NCBI RefSeq assembly: GCF_007829815.1
Contig: NZ_VIWT01000001.1
Coordinates: 124,001 to 188,000 of the forward strand
Length of the DNA stretch: 64,000 bases
Direction of reading: 5' to 3'
From: Kitasatospora viridis
GTDB lineage: Bacteria; Actinomycetota; Actinomycetes; Streptomycetales; Streptomycetaceae
The notes beneath the pieces are model-generated. The model worked only from the letters and a program-made list of their open reading frames with translations. It did not search any database and was not told where the DNA came from. This document shows, in pieces, positions 52,054 to 60,516 of this stretch. Both the position numbers and the translations under genes were made by a program. Numbering within the stretch: the first letter of the stretch is position 1; every line of letters begins with the position of its first letter.

Positions 52054-53703
52054 GTGGCGAAGCTCGACATGACTCCGGGTCCGCAGATACCCCGCACGGA
52101 AGCCGGCGGCCCGCAGACCGCGGTCACCCAGGCACTCTCGGCCACCGCCTACCGCGACGACGACCTGGACGGGTTCATCGCCAAGGTGCAGGACGGTGTG
52201 GTCGGCAAGACCGGCTGGCACGATCTGTTCCGCCCCAACCTCGGCGAGGCCTTCAGCAAGGCCGTCATCGGGCGCACCCTCGGCAAGGGCCGCAAGCCGC
52301 TGGTCCCCGCCTACGGCATGGAACCCCGCACGGTGGTCGAACACTGCCTGGCCGCCGAGGAGTTGCGGGCCGCCCGGGACAAGCGGCTGATGCTGGTGAC
52401 GGTGGTCTGCGGCCTGCTCTTCCTGCCGGGCACGGTGATCTGGCTCGGCGCCCTCGAACTGCGCAGGCGGCTGTCGGGCGGCAAGTGGGACGGCTTCTTC
52501 GGAGCGCTGATCCTGCTGATCCCGGCCGCGCTCACGCTCTTCTTCGCCTGGAAGCCGCCGTTCAACGGCCTCCTCTCGCTCTACCTGCGGGTCACCATGC
52601 TGGCCCCGCTGGTCGGCTGGTTCCTGGCCAAGCGGATAGTGGTCAACTCGGTCAAGGACCTGCGCAGCCGCTGGGCGGGTGTGCTGGAGGGCAACCTGGG
52701 CGCCGCCGTGCTGCCCACCGCCGTGCCCCGCCACGAGAACGACAAGAAGGCGGCCGCGCTCAAGGAGGGCCTGACCCAGCTGGTGCTGGAGCAGGACACC
52801 AACGTGCTGCACTACGCGGGCGTCAACGGGATACTCGGCCTCGGCCGCCGCTGGGGCTCCTGGGAGATGGTCGAGGACCTCAGGCCCGCCGAGGGCTTCG
52901 AGGAGTTCCGCACCTTCCACACCTGGGACCTGGTCAAGAAGATCACCGACCGGCTGAACGGCACCCTGGGCCGCAGCCACGTGGCCAACGGCGCCGTGCC
53001 GAACTCCTCCGTCGACCAGTGGGTGATCAGCTCGATCGGCGCCGGTGCCGACGAGATCAGCCGCCCCGGCGGACCCGACATGGACGGCCCGCGGATGCGC
53101 GACCACGCCGTGGTCACCGTCGCCAACCAGCAGGACTTCGGCAAGGACGGGCTGCGCCACTACCTCGGCACCCAGTTCGTGCTGAACAAGGGCCAGCTGA
53201 TCGTCAGCGTCACCGTCACCGTCACCGCGCTGGCGAACACCCTGCGGGTCTCGGTGGCCGGCCACACCCTCGGGCCGATCCAGGGCGCCTTCACCGACAA
53301 GCCCAAGCCCAAGGAGCGCACCGAGCCCAAGCCCGGCAAGTTCTGGGAGGAGCGCACCATCCAGCTCCCCCTGGTGGACAACATCGAGGTGGTCCGGCAG
53401 GCGCTGCGCGCACCGTTCCTCAAGGTGCCCACGCTGCTCGCCTGGCTCGGCGGCACGATGAAGCTGCCGGAGCCGTTCGGCCTGCGGCACGCCTGGGCCA
53501 ACCCGGCCTGGGGCAACCGGTTCATGGCCGACGACTCGGTCCGGATCGCCAGCCCGGTGGTCAGCGCGGTGCTCGCCGCGACCATCGACTTCCTGGCGGA
53601 CCACGACGTCAACGTGGACCGGTTCACCGGCCGCTCGCTGATCATGAAGTCCGAGATGCAGGGCGCCCGGCCGTTCAAGTCGGACCAGTACGACGCCTGG
53701 TGA
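52054..53703 (+). CDS. Large membrane protein of unknown function (549 residues)
   Basis: I recognise no family. The N-terminal 115 residues are soluble (LDGFIAKVQDGVVGKTGWHDLFRPNLGEAFSKA). Three or four hydrophobic segments follow at about 112-130, 145-165, 170-190. The C-terminal two thirds are soluble with several conserved-looking, Trp-rich patches (GILGLGRRWGSWEMVEDL, LVDNIEVVRQALRAPFL, AWANPAWGNRFMADDSV) and a FDEL-like region without catalytic motif. GGAGGGAGGGGAGG leads to GTG 52054; the frame is open to 51811 but lacks a ribosome site. It is alone, divergent from the DCC gene and convergent with the HIT gene. Codon use is like its neighbours. Confidence 0.6.
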   Translation: MAKLDMTPGPQIPRTEAGGPQTAVTQALSATAYRDDDLDGFIAKVQDGVVGKTGWHDLFRPNLGEAFSKAVIGRTLGKGRKPLVPAYGMEPRTVVEHCLAAEELRAARDKRLMLVTVVCGLLFLPGTVIWLGALELRRRLSGGKWDGFFGALILLIPAALTLFFAWKPPFNGLLSLYLRVTMLAPLVGWFLAKRIVVNSVKDLRSRWAGVLEGNLGAAVLPTAVPRHENDKKAAALKEGLTQLVLEQDTNVLHYAGVNGILGLGRRWGSWEMVEDLRPAEGFEEFRTFHTWDLVKKITDRLNGTLGRSHVANGAVPNSSVDQWVISSIGAGADEISRPGGPDMDGPRMRDHAVVTVANQQDFGKDGLRHYLGTQFVLNKGQLIVSVTVTVTALANTLRVSVAGHTLGPIQGAFTDKPKPKERTEPKPGKFWEERTIQLPLVDNIEVVRQALRAPFLKVPTLLAWLGGTMKLPEPFGLRHAWANPAWGNRFMADDSVRIASPVVSAVLAATIDFLADHDVNVDRFTGRSLIMKSEMQGARPFKSDQYDAW

Positions 53704-53720
53704 CGGTCCGTCAGACGTGC

Positions 53721-53754
53721 GACAGGCCCCCCGGATCCCTCCGGGGGGCCTGTC
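53721..53754. terminator. Terminator between the 549-residue protein gene and the HIT gene
   Basis: Perfect 15-bp arms GACAGGCCCCCCGGA and complement around TCCC, serving two convergent genes. Confidence 0.85.
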
Positions 53755-53790
53755 GTTTGCGACTTCGGTGCCGCGACTCGGTGCCGCGAC

Positions 53791-54339
53791 TCAGTCCTGG
53801 GGCCAGGCCTCGGCCAGCATCTTGCGGGTGTCCGCGAGCAGCTGCGGCAGCACCTTGGTGTGGCCCACCACCGGCATGAAGTTGGTGTCCCCGCCCCAGC
53901 GCGGCACCACGTGCTGGTGCAGGTGCGCGGCGATCCCGGCGCCGGCCGCACCGCCCTGGTTCATCCCGATGTTGAAGCCGTGCGCCCCGGAGGCCGCCCG
54001 CAGCGCGGTCATCGCCTGCTTGGTCAGCTTGGCCAGCTCCACCGTCTCCTCGTCGGTCAGCTCGGTGTAGTCGGCCACGTGCCGGTACGGGACCACCATC
54101 AGGTGGCCGCCGTTGTACGGGTAGAGGTTGAGCACCGCGAAGACGTGCGCGCCGCGGGTGATGATCAGGCCGTCCTCGTCGCTCAGCGAGGGGATCGTGC
54201 AGAACGGGCACCCGTCGTCCGGGGCGGGCCCGGTGGGCTTGTTCTCACCCTGGATGTACGCCATCCGATGGGGGGTCCACAGACGCCGGAAACCGTCCGG
54301 TTCCCCGACGCCCTGCTGCAGTACCGGCTCACTCGTCAT
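53791..54339 (-). CDS. HIT-family protein, probable Ap4A phosphorylase type
   Basis: A 182-residue histidine-triad hydrolase/transferase. The triad AHLHQHVVPRW is intact (H-x-H-x-H), and a Cys pair in CPFCTIP may bind zinc. PYNGGHLMVVPYRHVADYTELT is the usual core. The mycobacterial homologue next to thrS and pgsA is a diadenosine tetraphosphate phosphorylase, so that is the likely activity. ATG 54339 gives the typical MTSEP start; ATG 54351 is possible and neither has a good ribosome site. It follows thrS on the same strand. Confidence 0.9.
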   Translation of the reverse strand: MTSEPVLQQGVGEPDGFRRLWTPHRMAYIQGENKPTGPAPDDGCPFCTIPSLSDEDGLIITRGAHVFAVLNLYPYNGGHLMVVPYRHVADYTELTDEETVELAKLTKQAMTALRAASGAHGFNIGMNQGGAAGAGIAAHLHQHVVPRWGGDTNFMPVVGHTKVLPQLLADTRKMLAEAWPQD

Positions 54340-54376
54340 GCTGATCAGCATATTCGGAGCACCGTGCCGGAAAACA

Positions 54377-54414
54377 GGAGCGGGGGGACTCCTCATGAGG
54401 AGTCCCCCCGCTCC
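54377..54414 (-). terminator. Terminator downstream of thrS (38-bp perfect palindrome)
   Basis: Two 19-bp arms, GGAGCGGGGGGACTCCTCA and its exact complement, meet without a spacer, 6 bp after the thrS stop. It overlaps the region upstream of the HIT gene. Confidence 0.75.
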
Positions 54415-54420
54415 GTCCGG

Positions 54421-56400
54421 TCAGACCTGGATCCGGCGCTCCACCGCGTCCACGATCTCCGCGACGGCGTCGGCGACCGAGACGCCGTTCTTCTGCTCAC
54501 CGCTGCGGTAGCGGAAGCTCACCGCGCCGGCCTCGACGTCGTCGTTGCCCGCGATCAGCATGAACGGCACCTTGGACTTCTGGGCGTTGCGGATCTTCTT
54601 CTGCATCCGGTCGTCCGAGGCGTCCACCTCGACCCGGATCCCGTGCTTCTTCAGCTCGGCCGCGACCTCCTGGAGGTACGGCACGTGCTCGTCGGTGATC
54701 GGGATGCCGACCACGGTGACCGGGGCCAGCCACGGCGGCATGGCGCCCGCGTAGTGCTCCAGCAGCACCGCGAAGAACCGCTCGATCGAGCCGAACAGCG
54801 CGCGGTGGATCATCACCGGCCGCTGCCGGTTGCCGTCGCCGCCCTGGAACTCCAGGTCGAAGCGCTGCGGCAGCTGGAAGTCCACCTGGATCGTGGACAT
54901 CTGCCAGGTGCGGCCGATCGCGTCCCGCGCCTGCACCGAGATCTTCGGACCGTAGAAGGCGGCACCGGCCGGGTCGAGGACCAGTTCGAGGTTCTGCTTC
55001 TCGGCCGCCTTGCGCAGGGTCTCGGTGGCCTCCTCCCAGTCCTCGTCCGAGCCGATGAACTTCTCCGGGTCCTTGGTGGACAGCTCCAGGTAGAAGTCGG
55101 TCAGCCCGTAGTCGCGCAGCAGGTCCAGCACGAAGGTGAGCAGCGAGTCGAGCTCGTCGGCCATCTGCTCCTTGGTGCAGTAGATGTGCGCGTCGTCCTG
55201 GGTGAAGCCGCGGGCGCGGGTCAGGCCGTGCACCACACCGGACTTCTCGTACCGGTAGACCGTGCCGAACTCGAAGAGCCGCAGCGGCAGTTCACGGTAC
55301 GACCGACCGCGCGAGCGGTAGATCAGGTTGTGCATCGGGCAGTTCATCGGCTTGAGGTAGTAGTCGTTCTCGCCGTCGAGCTGCATGGGCGGGTACATCC
55401 CGTCGGCGTACCAGTCCAGGTGACCGGAGAGCTCGAACAGGGTGCCCTTGGTGGCGTGCGGGGTGTAGACGAACTCGTAGCCCGCCTCCTCGTGCCGCTT
55501 GCGCGAGTAGTCCTCCATGGCCCGGCGCATCACGCCGCCCTTGGGGTGGAAGACGGCCAGGCCGGAGCCGATCTCCTCGGGGATGGAGAAGAGGTCCAGC
55601 TCGCTGCCGAGCTTGCGGTGGTCGCGCTTGGCGGCCTCCTCCAGGAAGTCCAGGTGCGCCTTGAGCTGGTCCTTGGTCGGCCAGGCGGTCCCGTAGATGC
55701 GCTGGAGCATCGGGTTCTTCTCGCTGCCGCGCCAGTAGGCGCCGGCCGAGCGCATGATCTTGAACGCCGGGATCATCCGGGTGCTCGGCAGGTGCGGGCC
55801 GCGGCACAGGTCGCCCCAGCAGGTCTCGCCGGTCTTGGCGTCCAGGTTGTCGTAGATGGTCAGCTCGCCGCCGCCCACCTCGACGTCCGCGCCCTCGCCG
55901 GCGGTCGCGGCCGAGCCCTTGAGGCCGATCAGCTCCAGCTTGTACGGCTCCTTGGCCAGCTCCTCGCGGGCGGCCTCGTCGGTGACCACCCGTCGGGCGA
56001 ACTTCTGGCCCTTCTTGATGATCTCCTGCATCCGCTTCTCGATGGCCTTGAGGTCATCGGGGTGGAACGGCTTCTCGACGTCGAAGTCGTAGTAGAAGCC
56101 GTCCTTGATCGGCGGGCCGATGCCGAGCTTGGCCTCGGGGAAGATCTCCTGCACGGCCTGCGCCATCACGTGCGCGGTGGAGTGGCGCAGGATGTTGAGG
56201 CCGTCCTCGCTGGTGATCTCCACCGGCTCGACCTCGTCGCCGTCCTGCAGCGGGTAGCCGAGGTCCTTGAGCGCACCGGCCACCCGGGCGGCGATCACGG
56301 CGCGGTTGTCGGCGAACAGCTCGGCGGCGGTAGTGCCCGTGGTCACCACGCGCTCTTCCCGATCGGGTTCGCGGTTGATGATTACCCGGACGTCCGTCAC
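54421..56400 (-). CDS. thrS: Threonyl-tRNA synthetase
   Basis: A 659-residue class II synthetase. TGS domain (about 1-65), an editing domain with [12 protein letters not shown] (HxxxH), and the catalytic core follow. Zinc ligands are Cys in [10 protein letters not shown], His in DDAHIYCT and His in [14 protein letters not shown]. The anticodon-binding domain ends RIQV. GTG 56400 lies 5 nt after AGGAGA; the upstream frame is not homologous. thrS-HIT-pgsA-patA-pimA is a mycobacterial order, here with two extra genes between HIT and pgsA. Confidence 0.96.
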   Translation of the reverse strand: MTDVRVIINREPDREERVVTTGTTAAELFADNRAVIAARVAGALKDLGYPLQDGDEVEPVEITSEDGLNILRHSTAHVMAQAVQEIFPEAKLGIGPPIKDGFYYDFDVEKPFHPDDLKAIEKRMQEIIKKGQKFARRVVTDEAAREELAKEPYKLELIGLKGSAATAGEGADVEVGGGELTIYDNLDAKTGETCWGDLCRGPHLPSTRMIPAFKIMRSAGAYWRGSEKNPMLQRIYGTAWPTKDQLKAHLDFLEEAAKRDHRKLGSELDLFSIPEEIGSGLAVFHPKGGVMRRAMEDYSRKRHEEAGYEFVYTPHATKGTLFELSGHLDWYADGMYPPMQLDGENDYYLKPMNCPMHNLIYRSRGRSYRELPLRLFEFGTVYRYEKSGVVHGLTRARGFTQDDAHIYCTKEQMADELDSLLTFVLDLLRDYGLTDFYLELSTKDPEKFIGSDEDWEEATETLRKAAEKQNLELVLDPAGAAFYGPKISVQARDAIGRTWQMSTIQVDFQLPQRFDLEFQGGDGNRQRPVMIHRALFGSIERFFAVLLEHYAGAMPPWLAPVTVVGIPITDEHVPYLQEVAAELKKHGIRVEVDASDDRMQKKIRNAQKSKVPFMLIAGNDDVEAGAVSFRYRSGEQKNGVSVADAVAEIVDAVERRIQV

Positions 56401-56643
56401 CGGTCTCTCCTGACGTGCTGGATCTGATGGTCGCAGCTGGTGCTGCAGCCCCGATGGTACCGAGCCGACCCGCACCGCCGTGCACCCGTCCGACCGGGCC
56501 GCCCCGGCGGGGTTGAGCCGGTAGGGGCCGGGGGTATCACCTGGTCGGAACCCTGCCGCCGCCGACGCACCGTCAGTTCACGCGCCGCGCGATGCACCCG
56601 CACCGGATCCGAGCGGGGTACCGAGGGGAAGTGAGGGGTGGTC

Positions 56644-57366
56644 ATGAATCAGAACTCCCAGTGGTACGAAGGTCCGCTCGCCTCCTTCGACACCGAGACC
56701 ACCGGCGTGGACGTGGAACAGGACCGGATCGTCTCCGCCGCCCTGCTCGTGCAGTCCGCCCCGGGCGCCCCGGTGCAGCGGAGCAGTTGGCTGGCCGATC
56801 CGGGCGTGCCGATCCCGGACGGCGCCCGCGCCGTGCACGGGATAACCGACGAACAGGTGCGGGCGCACGGCCGCCCGCCCACCGAGGTCAGCACCGAGAT
56901 AGCCGTCGCGCTGGCCGCCCAGGCCCGCGCCGGGGTGCCGCTGGTGGTGATGAACGCGCCCTACGACCTGACGCTGCTGGACCGGGAGTTGCGCCGGCAC
57001 GCGGGCAGCACGCTGGCCGCGCACCTGGCCGGCGCCGAGCTGCTGGTGGTCGACCCCCGGGTGCTGGACAAGCACGTGGACCGCTACCGCAAGGGCCGCC
57101 GCACCCTGACCGACCTGTGCGCGCACTACGGCGTCGAGCTGGCCGGCGCGCACGACGCGGGCGCGGACGCCTGGGCCGCCCTGCAGTTGGTCCGGGTGCT
57201 CGGCGGCCGCCACCGGACCGCACTCGGCGAACTCTCCCCCGCCGAACTGCACCTGCGTCAGACCGCCTGGCACGCGGCCCAGGCCCGCGGCCTGCAGGCC
57301 TGGTTCGACCGCTCCGGCACCCAGGAGCGGGTGGACCGCTCCTGGCCGCTGCGCCCCGCCGCCTGA
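56644..57366 (+). CDS. DEDDh 3'-5' exonuclease (DnaQ-like)
   Basis: A 240-residue exonuclease. Motif I is ASFDTETTGVDVEQDRIV, motif II contains NAPYDLTLLDREL and motif III HDAGADAWAAL, giving the complete D-E-D-H-D set. The family includes the epsilon proofreading subunit and RNase T-like repair exonucleases; as a free protein its role is probably DNA repair or RNA trimming. ATG 56644 follows AGGGG; a GTG two codons upstream is the alternative. It is divergent from thrS and followed by a bidirectional terminator. Confidence 0.9.
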   Translation: MNQNSQWYEGPLASFDTETTGVDVEQDRIVSAALLVQSAPGAPVQRSSWLADPGVPIPDGARAVHGITDEQVRAHGRPPTEVSTEIAVALAAQARAGVPLVVMNAPYDLTLLDRELRRHAGSTLAAHLAGAELLVVDPRVLDKHVDRYRKGRRTLTDLCAHYGVELAGAHDAGADAWAALQLVRVLGGRHRTALGELSPAELHLRQTAWHAAQARGLQAWFDRSGTQERVDRSWPLRPAA

Positions 57367-57384
57367 CGGACCGTCGCACAACGG

Positions 57385-57424
57385 CATCGGGCCCCAACTG
57401 CCGTGTGGCAGTTGGGGCCCGATG
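57385..57424. terminator. Bidirectional terminator between the exonuclease gene and tRNA-Val copy 1
   Basis: Perfect 18-bp arms CATCGGGCCCCAACTGCC and complement around GTGT. Confidence 0.85.
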
Positions 57425-57432
57425 TTGTCCGG

Positions 57433-57504
57433 TGGGCGATACTGGGATCGAACCAGTGACCCCTTCGGTGTGAACGAAGTGCTCTCCCGCTGAGCTAATC
57501 GCCC
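57433..57504 (-). tRNA. tRNA-Val(CAC), copy 1
   Basis: 72 nt with a full cloverleaf: acceptor GGGCGAT/ATCGCCC, anticodon loop TTCACAC (anticodon CAC, reads GTG), T-arm with GGTTCGATCC, discriminator A, no encoded CCA. It is identical over 72 nt to the copy at 57729-57800. Confidence 0.97.
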
Positions 57505-57518
57505 GGGCAACGAGATGA

Positions 57519-57548
57519 ACAGTAGCACCCCGGACGGGGTGTTGTGAA
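57519..57548 (-). promoter_or_regulatory. Promoter of tRNA-Val copy 1
   Basis: On the minus strand TTCACA (57543-57548) and TACTGT (57519-57524) are separated by 18 nt; transcription would start about 8 nt before the tRNA. Confidence 0.55.
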
Positions 57549-57670
57549 ACTCGTCGATCACCGCCCGCCCGACACTGCGACAGCAGCCGCACCGGCCCCC
57601 GGAGATGACGAGCACTCAGTTCCGGGCGCAGTTCCCGAACCTGACCGACGGTCGTTCGAAAACGCCGGAA

Positions 57671-57714
57671 AAGGCGTAGGACCCCGGTTGGAAATAACCG
57701 GGGTCCTACGCCTT
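57671..57714 (-). terminator. Terminator after tRNA-Val copy 2
   Basis: Perfect 19-bp arms AAGGCGTAGGACCCCGGTT and complement around GGAAAT, 15 bp after the tRNA. It isolates the two tRNA genes from each other. Confidence 0.85.
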
Positions 57715-57728
57715 GCAATGCAATCCGG

Positions 57729-57800
57729 TGGGCGATACTGGGATCGAACCAGTGACCCCTTCGGTGTGAACGAAGTGCTCTCCCGCTGAGCTAATCGCCC
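57729..57800 (-). tRNA. tRNA-Val(CAC), copy 2
   Basis: 72 nt, base for base the same as copy 1. Anticodon CAC in TTCACAC. It has its own promoter and terminator. Confidence 0.97.
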
Positions 57801-57813
57801 GGCTGCAGGGAAA

Positions 57814-57843
57814 ACATTACCCCATCCGAAGGGGTGCTCCGAA
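57814..57843 (-). promoter_or_regulatory. Promoter of tRNA-Val copy 2
   Basis: On the minus strand TTCGGA (57838-57843) and TAATGT (57814-57819) have an 18-nt spacer, as in copy 1, and a similar short distance to the tRNA. Confidence 0.55.
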
Positions 57844-58120
57844 CCACCCCCCGCCCGACCGCCCGGCACCGGCCCGACCAGCCCGACCAGGCCACCGATC
57901 ACGATCCGCGACGAGCCCGGCGCCCGCCCCGCGCCCCCGCCGACCCCCTCCCGATAACCGCCGCGCGACCCCGATCCGGGGCTTTGGACAATGCGCCGGA
58001 AGAGTTACCGGGATGCCCCGAATCGGGACAGACGGGTTTACATCGCCGCTGGAGGTGGGATGGTCCGTTCGCCGACGTGCGATTCCCCGAGCGCACACTG
58101 AGCGAAAGGCCCTGGCGCTT
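57844..58120 (+). promoter_or_regulatory. ssgB upstream region
   Basis: No gene is seen. GTTT at 58036-58039 and GGGATG at 58057-58062 with 17 nt between resemble a SigH/SigB-type promoter (GTTT then GGGTAT). ssgB of S. coelicolor is known to depend on SigH, which supports the reading, but the match is imperfect. Confidence 0.35.
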
Positions 58121-58534
58121 ATGAACACCACGGTCAGCTGCGAGCTGCACCTGCGCCTCATCGTGTCGAGCGAGTCGTCACTGCCCGTCCCCGCGGGCCT
58201 GCGCTACGACACCGCCGACCCCTATGCCGTGCACGCCACCTTCCACACCGGTGCGGACGAGACCGTGGAATGGGTGTTCGCCCGCGACCTCCTCGCGGAG
58301 GGGCTGCACCGACCCACCGGGACGGGCGACGTCCGGGTGTGGCCGTCACGCAGCCACGGACAGGGAGTCGTCTGCATCGCGCTGAGCTCTCCTGAGGGCG
58401 AGGCCCTGCTGGAAGCCCCGGCCCGGGCGCTTGAGTCCTTCCTCAAGCGGACCGACGCCGCGGTGCCACCCGGCACCGAACACCGTCACTTCGATCTGGA
58501 TCGGGAGCTGTCGCACATCCTCGCCGAGAGCTGA
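58121..58534 (+). CDS. ssgB: Sporulation-specific cell division protein SsgB
   Basis: A 137-residue SALP-family protein that, with SsgA, positions FtsZ at sporulation septa. The sequence begins MNTTVSCELHLRLIVSSESSLPVPAGLRYDTADPYAVHATFHTG and shows WVFARDLLAEGLHRPTGTGDVRVWPS, both nearly invariant in SsgB. Length is the same as in other streptomycetes. I chose ATG 58121; the open frame extends to 58013 without homology. It is a single gene with a candidate SigH-type promoter upstream. It is strong evidence for a sporulating filamentous actinomycete. Confidence 0.95.
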   Translation: MNTTVSCELHLRLIVSSESSLPVPAGLRYDTADPYAVHATFHTGADETVEWVFARDLLAEGLHRPTGTGDVRVWPSRSHGQGVVCIALSSPEGEALLEAPARALESFLKRTDAAVPPGTEHRHFDLDRELSHILAES

Positions 58535-58881
58535 CGCCAGGGGCGATCCCCCGGGCCCGTTCCGCTCCACCGGTGGCTGTCCTACTCGGGGGCACGGCCA
58601 CCGACTCGACCGCGCACGCCGACGCCAGCCGTACGTACCGACCCGGTGCGCACCGAGTCAATCGATCCACCCCAGGCCGCACCGGCCTGCCGGCGCCCGG
58701 CGCCCCGCTCCTCCCCCGCCCGCCACGGCGGTCGGAAGGGCGGCGGCGCCGGGCGCCTTCGCCGTTCCGTCGGTGCGGGCCGGTATTGTTCGGCGGTGAT
58801 GACCGGCCCCCACCCGGCCGAGGCGTGGGGGCGTGCAGCGGGCGGACCGACCGCCCCCGGCGCACGCGAGGAGCTACCCAC
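58535..58881. other. 347-bp gap between ssgB and the CGNR gene
   Basis: No credible gene. It contains an inverted repeat GGCGCCCGGCGCC (58692-58704 and 58745-58757, loop 40 nt). A TATTGT -10-like box lies at 58784-58789 but without a well-spaced -35. The end holds the ribosome site of the CGNR gene. Confidence 0.5.
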
Positions 58882-59472
58882 GTGCTGATCACCCATGACA
58901 CCGAGTGCGCCCTGGGCATCCTGGTCGAGCTGCTGAACACGGCGCCCGAGGTGGCCGGTGCGGAGCAGCTGTCCGACGTCGCCGCGGTGGACGCGTTCGT
59001 GCTGCGCTGCGACATCAGCGACGTGGCCGGGACCGGGTCGGCCGACGTGGCGGCGGTCCGGGAGCTGCGCGGGCAGCTGCGGGAGATCTTCACCGCGCCC
59101 TCCACCGAGGTGGCGGCCGGGCTGGTGAACACCCTGGTGGCGGCGGTCAACGCGACGCCCCGGCTGACCGACCACGACGGGCACGGTTGGCACATGCACT
59201 ACTTCGCCCCGCACGCCGCGCTGGCCGACCACCTGGCGGCCGAGCTGGGCATGGCGCTGGGCCTGATCCTGATGGCCGGCGAGCGGGAGCGGCTGCGGCG
59301 CTGCGAGGCGCCGGACTGCGCCCGGGTCTTCGTGGACCTCTCGCGCAACCGGTCCCGCCGGTACTGCGACAGCCGCACCTGCGGGAACCGGATGCACGTG
59401 GCCGCCTACCGGGCGCGCCAGCGGGCCGGCGCGGACGCGGAGGAGGCGGCCGGGGTGGTCGTCGGGGCCTGA
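58882..59472 (+). CDS. ABATE/CGNR zinc-finger protein
   Basis: A 196-residue predicted regulator. The N-terminal ABATE-like domain (about 1-135) is helical. The C-terminal CGNR zinc finger has RRCEAPDCARVFVDLSRNRSRRYC, then CGNRMHVAAYRARQR, with Cys residues at C-x4-C and C-x4-C. Such proteins are thought to be stress-related transcription regulators that bind an unknown ligand. GAGGAG stands 9 nt before GTG 58882. It is single, convergent with the small membrane protein gene. Confidence 0.88.
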   Translation: MLITHDTECALGILVELLNTAPEVAGAEQLSDVAAVDAFVLRCDISDVAGTGSADVAAVRELRGQLREIFTAPSTEVAAGLVNTLVAAVNATPRLTDHDGHGWHMHYFAPHAALADHLAAELGMALGLILMAGERERLRRCEAPDCARVFVDLSRNRSRRYCDSRTCGNRMHVAAYRARQRAGADAEEAAGVVVGA

Positions 59473-59492
59473 CGGCCACCGGTGGTCAGCGG

Positions 59493-59930
59493 TCAGATGC
59501 CGCGCTTGCGGAGGATCTCCTCGATGTCGGAGAAGTCGCCGAGGTCCTCGGCGGCGCCGCGGGCCGGGCGGCTCGGGGCGACGGCGGGGCGGGACTGGGC
59601 GGCCGGGGCCGCCGGGGCGGACTGCTGCTCGCCGCCGCCCGCCTTCGGCTTGCGGCCGACCCCGGTGATGGCCAGCAGCAGCGCGGCCAGGCCGAGCAGG
59701 GCGATGCCGGTCCACACTCCGGGGTCGAGCACCAGGCGGGCGGCCCAGTTGCCGAGCGCGCGGCCGATCGTCGTGCCGACCGGGATCAGGCCGGTCAGGT
59801 AGAGGCCGGCCGGCAGCAGTGCGACACCGGCCCACCTGGTCGCGGTGCGCCAGCGGCGGCGCCAGCCGTGCAGGCCGGCGAGCACCAGGCCGGCGGCGGT
59901 CAGGGCGTAGCAGACGGCGCCGGTCAGCAT
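59493..59930 (-). CDS. Small membrane protein of unknown function
   Basis: A 145-residue protein with three hydrophobic segments (about 2-20, 32-50, 67-88). A Pro/Ala linker is followed by a conserved acidic end, DLGDFSDIEEILRKRGI, which is the best-recognised feature of relatives in streptomycetes. Some databases call such proteins cellulose synthase, with no visible support here. ATG 59930 follows GAGGGAG. It is divergent from the DsbA-like gene. Confidence 0.65.
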   Translation of the reverse strand: MLTGAVCYALTAAGLVLAGLHGWRRRWRTATRWAGVALLPAGLYLTGLIPVGTTIGRALGNWAARLVLDPGVWTGIALLGLAALLLAITGVGRKPKAGGGEQQSAPAAPAAQSRPAVAPSRPARGAAEDLGDFSDIEEILRKRGI

Positions 59931-60020
59931 GACGACCGCTCCCTCTCGATGGCTCGGTTGCTCGCCATGGTCACTCCGGTGGTTTCGGTGCGGGGTCCCC
60001 CGTAGTGGAACACTGGGCGC

Positions 60021-60509
60021 ATGATCGAAGGTTCCCTCCCCCAGGTCGAGTTCTGGTGCGAGCTGCAGTGCTCCGACTGCCGCACGGCGCTCGACGACCT
60101 GCGCGCGCTGCGCGCCCGCTTCGGTGACGCGTTGAACGTCACGCTGCGGCACTTTCCCCTGGAGAAGCACAAGCATGCCTATCCGGCCGCGGAGGCGGCC
60201 GAGGAGGCCTTCGCCCAGGGCCAGGGGTGGCCGTTCGTGGAGGCCGTGCTCGCCCGGGTCGAGGAGCTGGAGCGGCGCGGCCCGGAGCTGCTGCTGGAGG
60301 TGGCGGGCGAGTTGGGCCTGGACACCGAGGAGGTCGAGCTGGCGCTGATCGACGGCCGGCACATGCTGGTGATCGACGCCGACCAGGCCGAGGGCAAGGC
60401 GATCGGCGTGACCGGGACGCCGACCTACGTGGTGGGCCGGCAGCGGCTGGACGGCGGCAAGAGCCAGGACGGGCTGCTGGAGCGGATCACCGCGCTGCTG
60501 GAGGGCTGA
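60021..60509 (+). CDS. DsbA-family thiol oxidoreductase-like protein
   Basis: A 162-residue thioredoxin-fold protein. The active-site motif is ELQCSDCRTAL (C-S-D-C at about 17-20). The cis-Pro loop is GVTGTPTYVVG. The helical insertion is small. No signal peptide is seen, so it acts in the cytosol, unlike E. coli DsbA; it may reduce or isomerise substrates with mycothiol. It is divergent from the membrane protein gene and convergent with the GNAT gene. Confidence 0.87.
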   Translation: MIEGSLPQVEFWCELQCSDCRTALDDLRALRARFGDALNVTLRHFPLEKHKHAYPAAEAAEEAFAQGQGWPFVEAVLARVEELERRGPELLLEVAGELGLDTEEVELALIDGRHMLVIDADQAEGKAIGVTGTPTYVVGRQRLDGGKSQDGLLERITALLEG

Positions 60510-60516
60510 GCCCCCG

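Noticed and set aside
53860..56427. 855-codon plus-strand frame opposite HIT and thrS
   Set aside because: Shadow of thrS codon bias; spans a terminator and has no family likeness.
57433..57504. tRNA gene as a prophage or integrative-element attachment site
   Set aside because: The second identical copy is a complete tRNA with its own signals, and no integrase lies near either.
56578..57718. Minus-strand frames covering the exonuclease gene and the tRNA-Val region
   Set aside because: They read through tRNA genes and terminators and oppose a well-supported gene.
59493..59930. Naming the small membrane protein cellulose synthase
   Set aside because: No glycosyltransferase motif is present and 145 residues are too few for that enzyme.
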